The position numbers were made by a program, and so were the translations under genes. Below the pieces are notes generated by a model that worked only from the letters and a program-made list of their open reading frames with translations, was not told the origin of the DNA and ran no database searches. A DNA stretch of 64,000 nt from Paramecium sonneborni (taxonomy: Eukaryota; Ciliophora; Oligohymenophorea; Peniculida; Parameciidae). Positions 59,757-64,000 of the stretch are shown in pieces. Numbering within the stretch: position 1 is the stretch's first letter; each line of letters starts with the position of its first letter. The stretch is from contig CAJJDN010000159.1 in assembly GCA_905182985.1 (NCBI GenBank), positions 122,921 to 186,920 of the forward strand, written 5' to 3'.

Positions 59757-61454
59757 ATGAGCGCATACAATCGATACTATTGTACATCGTGTTACAGTGT
59801 TTGGGATGATAATTAATGCATTCCAAAAATTCTAGATTGTGGACATTCCTTTTGTTTGAAATGTCTTAAACGTCTTTTGTAGAACGAATAAATAATCTGT
59901 CCTGAGGATATGTAAACAATATTTTCAGTATTGAAAGGAAATGCATTAAGATCAATTCACTGAATTAATTATAAACCAATAAAGAATTATTGTATCCCTA
60001 AGCCTAACATTCTGATAGAATTGTACCTTCAGCTAATTATTTACAATAAGACTATTCAATTATTAAATCTGAGACCGTCACTCAATCTACAACTCGCTTA
60101 TTTTTTAATGTACCTGACAATTCAGTTTCTATTAATAAGACTAATATGATTTATCAGAAGAAACAACTTCCGTAGAGTAGAGAACAATTATAATAATGTC
60201 TCTAATAATTATAAGAATCTTACCAATAATTTGAATTAAAATAGTAAACTTATTTTAATGAAGCATCTACAATGATAGTTCAATAAAAACACTATTTAGT
60301 TGAGCAAATTTAACAGAATTTTTCAGAATTTTAAATGAAACTTAGAAATTTTGAAAGTCAACTCTTAAATGAATTAAATTTAGTAACATTAAAATTAGAA
60401 GAGATTATTAAATAAATGAATATCTCTATAAAAAAAAAGATTATTTCTTAAATCTTGTCTATAAAGGAAAGGTATATCATTCCTTAATATGTAGCTAGAA
60501 TAGAATAATTGTTAGTTCTTTCTAATGAGAAACTAAATACTTAATTTGATTAAGTGAATTATTTGACTTAACAAACTGAATTAATCATTAGTAATCTCGT
60601 TAAATAAGAATCTTAAATTATCTAAGATATTATCATTAAAGAAATGCAAATAAATTTTGATCTTACTATCTACGATTACCTACCATAGTTTTGTACTATA
60701 AAAAATCCCTAAAATTTATAAAGAAATCAATTATAAAATAGAAACTAGATTAGAGTAAAAACTCTTAATGATTCTAATTTTATGAATAATTCAAATAGAT
60801 CTAATGAATCTCTCTCTTTCACTCATAGTAGTAGTCCAAAACTTTAAGGAAATGTAAAGTCTATTTCAAAACCATTTTAATACTCCAAAAATGCATAACA
60901 TTTGGAAGAATCTTCATAGTAAAGAATGAATCTAAGAGAAATAAATTTTAGAGATAAACAACATGATATTAGAAGATCTAAAGACTCTAAAAATTCAAGA
61001 CCTGTTTCATCAAATAAACTTTATGAAGCTACAGGTATCAATCGTATTGAAGAATTTTTATTAAAAGGATTACCTATTGAAAAATTAGATTTAACCAATT
61101 AAAGTATTTTGGATTATTTATTTAGATTTAAATGATTCCGATATTTAAGAACTTATTAAACTTATTTAATAATCTACTTCTTAAATTGAAATACTTAAAT
61201 TGAGTAAAAATAGAATCACTGATATTGGATTTGATAAATTACTCACTTTACTTCTTAAACGTAGTGATATTCATACTCTCAATTTATCTAGTAATGATTG
61301 TACAGAAAAATCAATTGATATGATTGAAAGAAGAATATAAAAATTAAATGGAAAGACCATCTATCTCTCTAATTGTAAACTTAATAATAACTTAAATCCA
61401 TTCAAAAGAAAATAAACTTTATTTCAAAATAAAAATGTTACATTGTTTCTTTGA
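59757..61454 (+). CDS. RING finger - coiled coil - leucine-rich repeat protein
   Basis: Three exons (introns 23 and 22 nt) give 550 residues. The RING is at the N-terminus: YCTSCYSVWDDNQCIPKILD then CGHSFCLKCLKRLLQ and ICPEDM, with Cys/His spacing of a C3HC4 type. A coiled coil covers roughly 140-330 (FSEFQMKLRNFESQLLNELN). A Ser/Asn-rich linker follows. The last ~140 residues are ribonuclease-inhibitor-type LRRs: IEEFLLKGLPIEKLDLTNQ, IEILKLSKNRITDIGFDKLL, IHTLNLSSNDCTEKSIDMIE. RING proteins are usually ubiquitin E3 ligases; the LRR would choose the substrate (inference). The order RING-coil mimics TRIM proteins with an LRR in place of the usual C-terminal domain. Confidence 0.75.
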
Positions 61455-61525
61455 TTCAAATAGTTATTATTTAGAAACTAAAAAATTCATACAATTTTTA
61501 TAATTATCCTATATAAATAAAATTT

Positions 61526-64000
61526 ATGATCAGACAATAATCAATAATCTCAGGAGAATATCTAGTCTTTGATACTATTGATCTAATAAAAAAAGGTTAA
61601 TATAGATAATGCATATAAAAAATCAATAGATTGATCTTTGATCCTCAATTAGCTAGAGGACAACCATAATTTTTATAATTACAAATTTAGCTTTGCAGAA
61701 GATTATTATATTGTTGTAACAAAATATTAAAGAAGTATATATTGATTATAATGTTTTTAGATATTTCTAAAAGTTTTCAGAAAAATCTCATAAAGTTTAA
61801 TCCTTACTTAATCGCACTATTGAACTGAGTCTTTTTTATATTGATTTCTTAGAAATCTATGTCAAAGAAAATAATTAAACAGATGCTTCACCAATTGCAT
61901 CTCCATCACCAACTATTAAAAAAAAATAACTATTTAAAGAACTATATGCAGAATAAATAAGTCTAGCACTTAAAATGGAAATGTTCTTTTCCCAAGACAT
62001 TGTTAGTAACTATATTCCAAAATCACATATTTGGTTTAGTTCACAATGTGAAAATTGCTATTTTTTATTGATGGAAACTCTTTGCAATACTTATCTCTTT
62101 CATAAATATAATAGAACTCCTTATGCTACAATATTTCTTAATTTAATTGTTTAAATCATTAGTAATACAACAATCAATAATACAAAACAATCATTATTTA
62201 AAGGACAATTACAAACATTAATCGGAAATGCTTATTTCGAGTTATGTATATTTTATATATTTTTATTAAGATGAATATAATAAGGCTGATTAACATTATA
62301 TTTAATCAATTGAATATACAATGGAAGCTGTTAATACCATCTTAGGAGAAATTGAAAAATTGAAAACCAAAATTGATCTTAATATGGTTAAAGAATAATT
62401 AACCAAATTAATCAGTTAGATTTTAATAAATTTCTAATTACAATCTTTTGTTAATTAACAAATGGAAAAGTAGTAAATGACTTTTAATCTAGTTATAATC
62501 GTTGTTTGGAAATAATTTAAATCGCTGTTTATTTCAATAAAATTTTAGAACATTTTAAAATTTCAAAGGAAGTATCTTTCCAATTTGAAACAAGGAGTGC
62601 AGAAATAAAAGAAAACTATTAAGATCATGTTGATGAAATGAATGAAATTTGCAGATTGCTTTCTCATGTATTACAAATATCCGTAAAAGAACATCAAACT
62701 CATAGTAAATCTGCTATTAATCTATAATAATTAAGTTAAATTTAATAATATGAACATAAACTATTTGAAAAGTATTAATATGCAAAGAATAATTAAACTT
62801 TTTTAATCAAATGTAAAGAAGTTCCATAATAATTTAACTTAGATAATGAATTACAATAACAATAATAATAATCTTAATATTTTGTAAAAAATTAATCAAT
62901 TAAAATTTTTAAACTTAAACATAATTATTCTCAACATTCAATAGATTAACCTTCAACAAATTATAATGATAGTCAATTATAATTATCAAATAACAAAAAT
63001 GATTAAAGTCATCTAACTTAAATTGATACATCACATGCTTCATCTACTAAAACATAATTTATTAAAACTTTAAAAGTGAATTCTAATCATCGATAAAGTT
63101 TTTTAAGTGAATTAATTAATTTAAGAAATCAAGGATCTAGATCAGATGAAAAAGATAAACAATACATTGAAAATGATATTGAGAAAAATTGTAGATTACA
63201 GAAGGAACTACTATTTAAAATTAGCAATAAAAGTTTTTATTTAAAAAATATATTTAGATGTTTATTAACCATTGGATAAAGTTGTTCAATCTTATATCAA
63301 TTAAAATCTTGTGAGCTATTAAAAATGTTAATCTTTAGATGAAGTAAAATAGAATGCCAAATAAATATGTTAAGCAGAAGCTGAAGTTCATAAAGAAGTA
63401 CCTATTACTAAAAGCTTATTGTAAGCTAGGAAAATTACTTGTCCTTAAGGTGTTGTAATTAAAGATAAATAAGCTGAAAATGAATTCAATAAATTACTTG
63501 AATTTAATGTTATTGAATATTTTGATTTTGTTTAAACCAATAAAGATTTGGCAGTTACAAATTTAAAAGCTTAATAAGAAAATAAATAAGTTAGAATTGC
63601 TTAATAGAAATTGTTTTCTGATAATTTTATTCCAAAGAAAAAATTAAATTTTATAGATTAGGAAGAAATTAAATAAATTGAATAGGCACAATAAATTGCT
63701 GAATAAGCAGAAAATCTTTTAAAAAAAACTTAAGATAAAAGAAAATCTGCTTAGAAATAATCTAGAATATCACTTTTAAATTTTATGTAAGAGAAAACAC
63801 ATAAATCAGTTAAGTAAGATACTGTAATACCAATGTCTTATGAATAATCTTTAGATTAAGCTCGAAATTCAATTAAGAAAGTTTTGTCTTTAAATGAAAA
63901 GTAAAAATAAGCATTCGAAATAGAAGATTAAGAATTAAGAGAAGTAAGATCAAGTATTATTATTAGACTGAATTACCTTATAAATTCAAGAGATCTTTAT
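61526..64000 (+). CDS. Helical-repeat (TPR-like) protein, 3' end off window
   Basis: Start MIRQQSIISGEYLVFDTIDL. Introns of 26, 25, 20 and 25 nt keep the frame open to the last base, so the gene is partial. The first ~450 residues are helical pairs, including a TPR-like unit (LQTLIGNAYFELYEYNKADQ then HYIQSIEYTMEAVNTILGEI). Next come polyGln (QQQQQQ), a Ser/Asn/Gln-rich linker and a charged helical part (LNFIDQEEIKQIEQAQQIAE). Ciliates have large families of such TPR-like proteins with unclear roles. It follows the RING-LRR gene by 71 bp. Confidence 0.65.

Noticed and set aside
1..64000. CRISPR arrays, insertion sequences, bacterial operons, tRNA or rRNA genes
   Set aside because: No repeat-spacer arrays, inverted-repeat elements, cloverleaf-like GC-rich stretches or ribosome binding sites are visible; gene structure is ciliate nuclear.

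Overview
The window looks like a ciliate somatic (macronuclear) scaffold, most likely Paramecium. It is very AT-rich. Every credible gene reads TAA and TAG as glutamine and stops only at TGA. Coding exons are split by very small introns (about 18-35 nt, GT...AG). Genes are packed on both strands, often with only 26-200 bp between them. For nearly every multi-exon model below, removing the proposed introns gives a length exactly divisible by three, ending in TGA.

Layout. 1-1.37 kb holds no clear gene. 1.37-8.8 kb has a small membrane protein, two coiled-coil proteins (one secreted and multi-intron) and a ~1,460-residue coiled-coil protein with three doubtful frame points. 9.1-15.5 kb has a small TGA-interrupted gene, LSM5 and a large secreted/transmembrane Gly-rich protein. 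This stretch is inflated by two false tandem duplications that end at single Ns. 15.6-20.3 kb is a CH-domain protein with a pure TAA (Gln) run. 20.5-22.8 kb has a stomatin with a six-Cys run and two small genes. 23.6-25.7 kb repeats one small, possibly ciliary gene on both sides of a 202-bp gap, another assembly artefact. 26-31.6 kb has a WD40 protein, two tandem cyclic-nucleotide-binding proteins and UBC9. 31.8-36 kb has two tandem pseudokinases, a C2H2 finger protein and alanine aminotransferase.

36-44 kb (minus strand) carries a ~1,490-residue polytopic membrane protein of TmcB-like build, an unknown protein with a C-terminal membrane segment, a small acidic protein and ARS2/Serrate. 44-46 kb looks like a decayed gene. 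46-47.6 kb encodes a signal-peptide-peptidase-like protein whose two catalytic Asp both appear to be Glu. 47.9-54.4 kb (minus) carries the Pol I second-largest subunit, a squalene-hopene/tetrahymanol-type cyclase with an N-terminal signal, and RAE1/GLE2. 55-59.6 kb has a propeller-like Gln-rich protein and a two-pass membrane protein. 59.8-64 kb has a RING-LRR protein and a partial helical-repeat (TPR-like) protein.

Themes. There is a housekeeping RNA and nuclear set (LSM5, ARS2, RPA2, RAE1, UBC9) and a cilia/membrane set. Several proteins keep a fold but have lost catalytic residues (two pseudokinases, one SPP-like). Function calls rest on motif recognition by eye; no database search was run.
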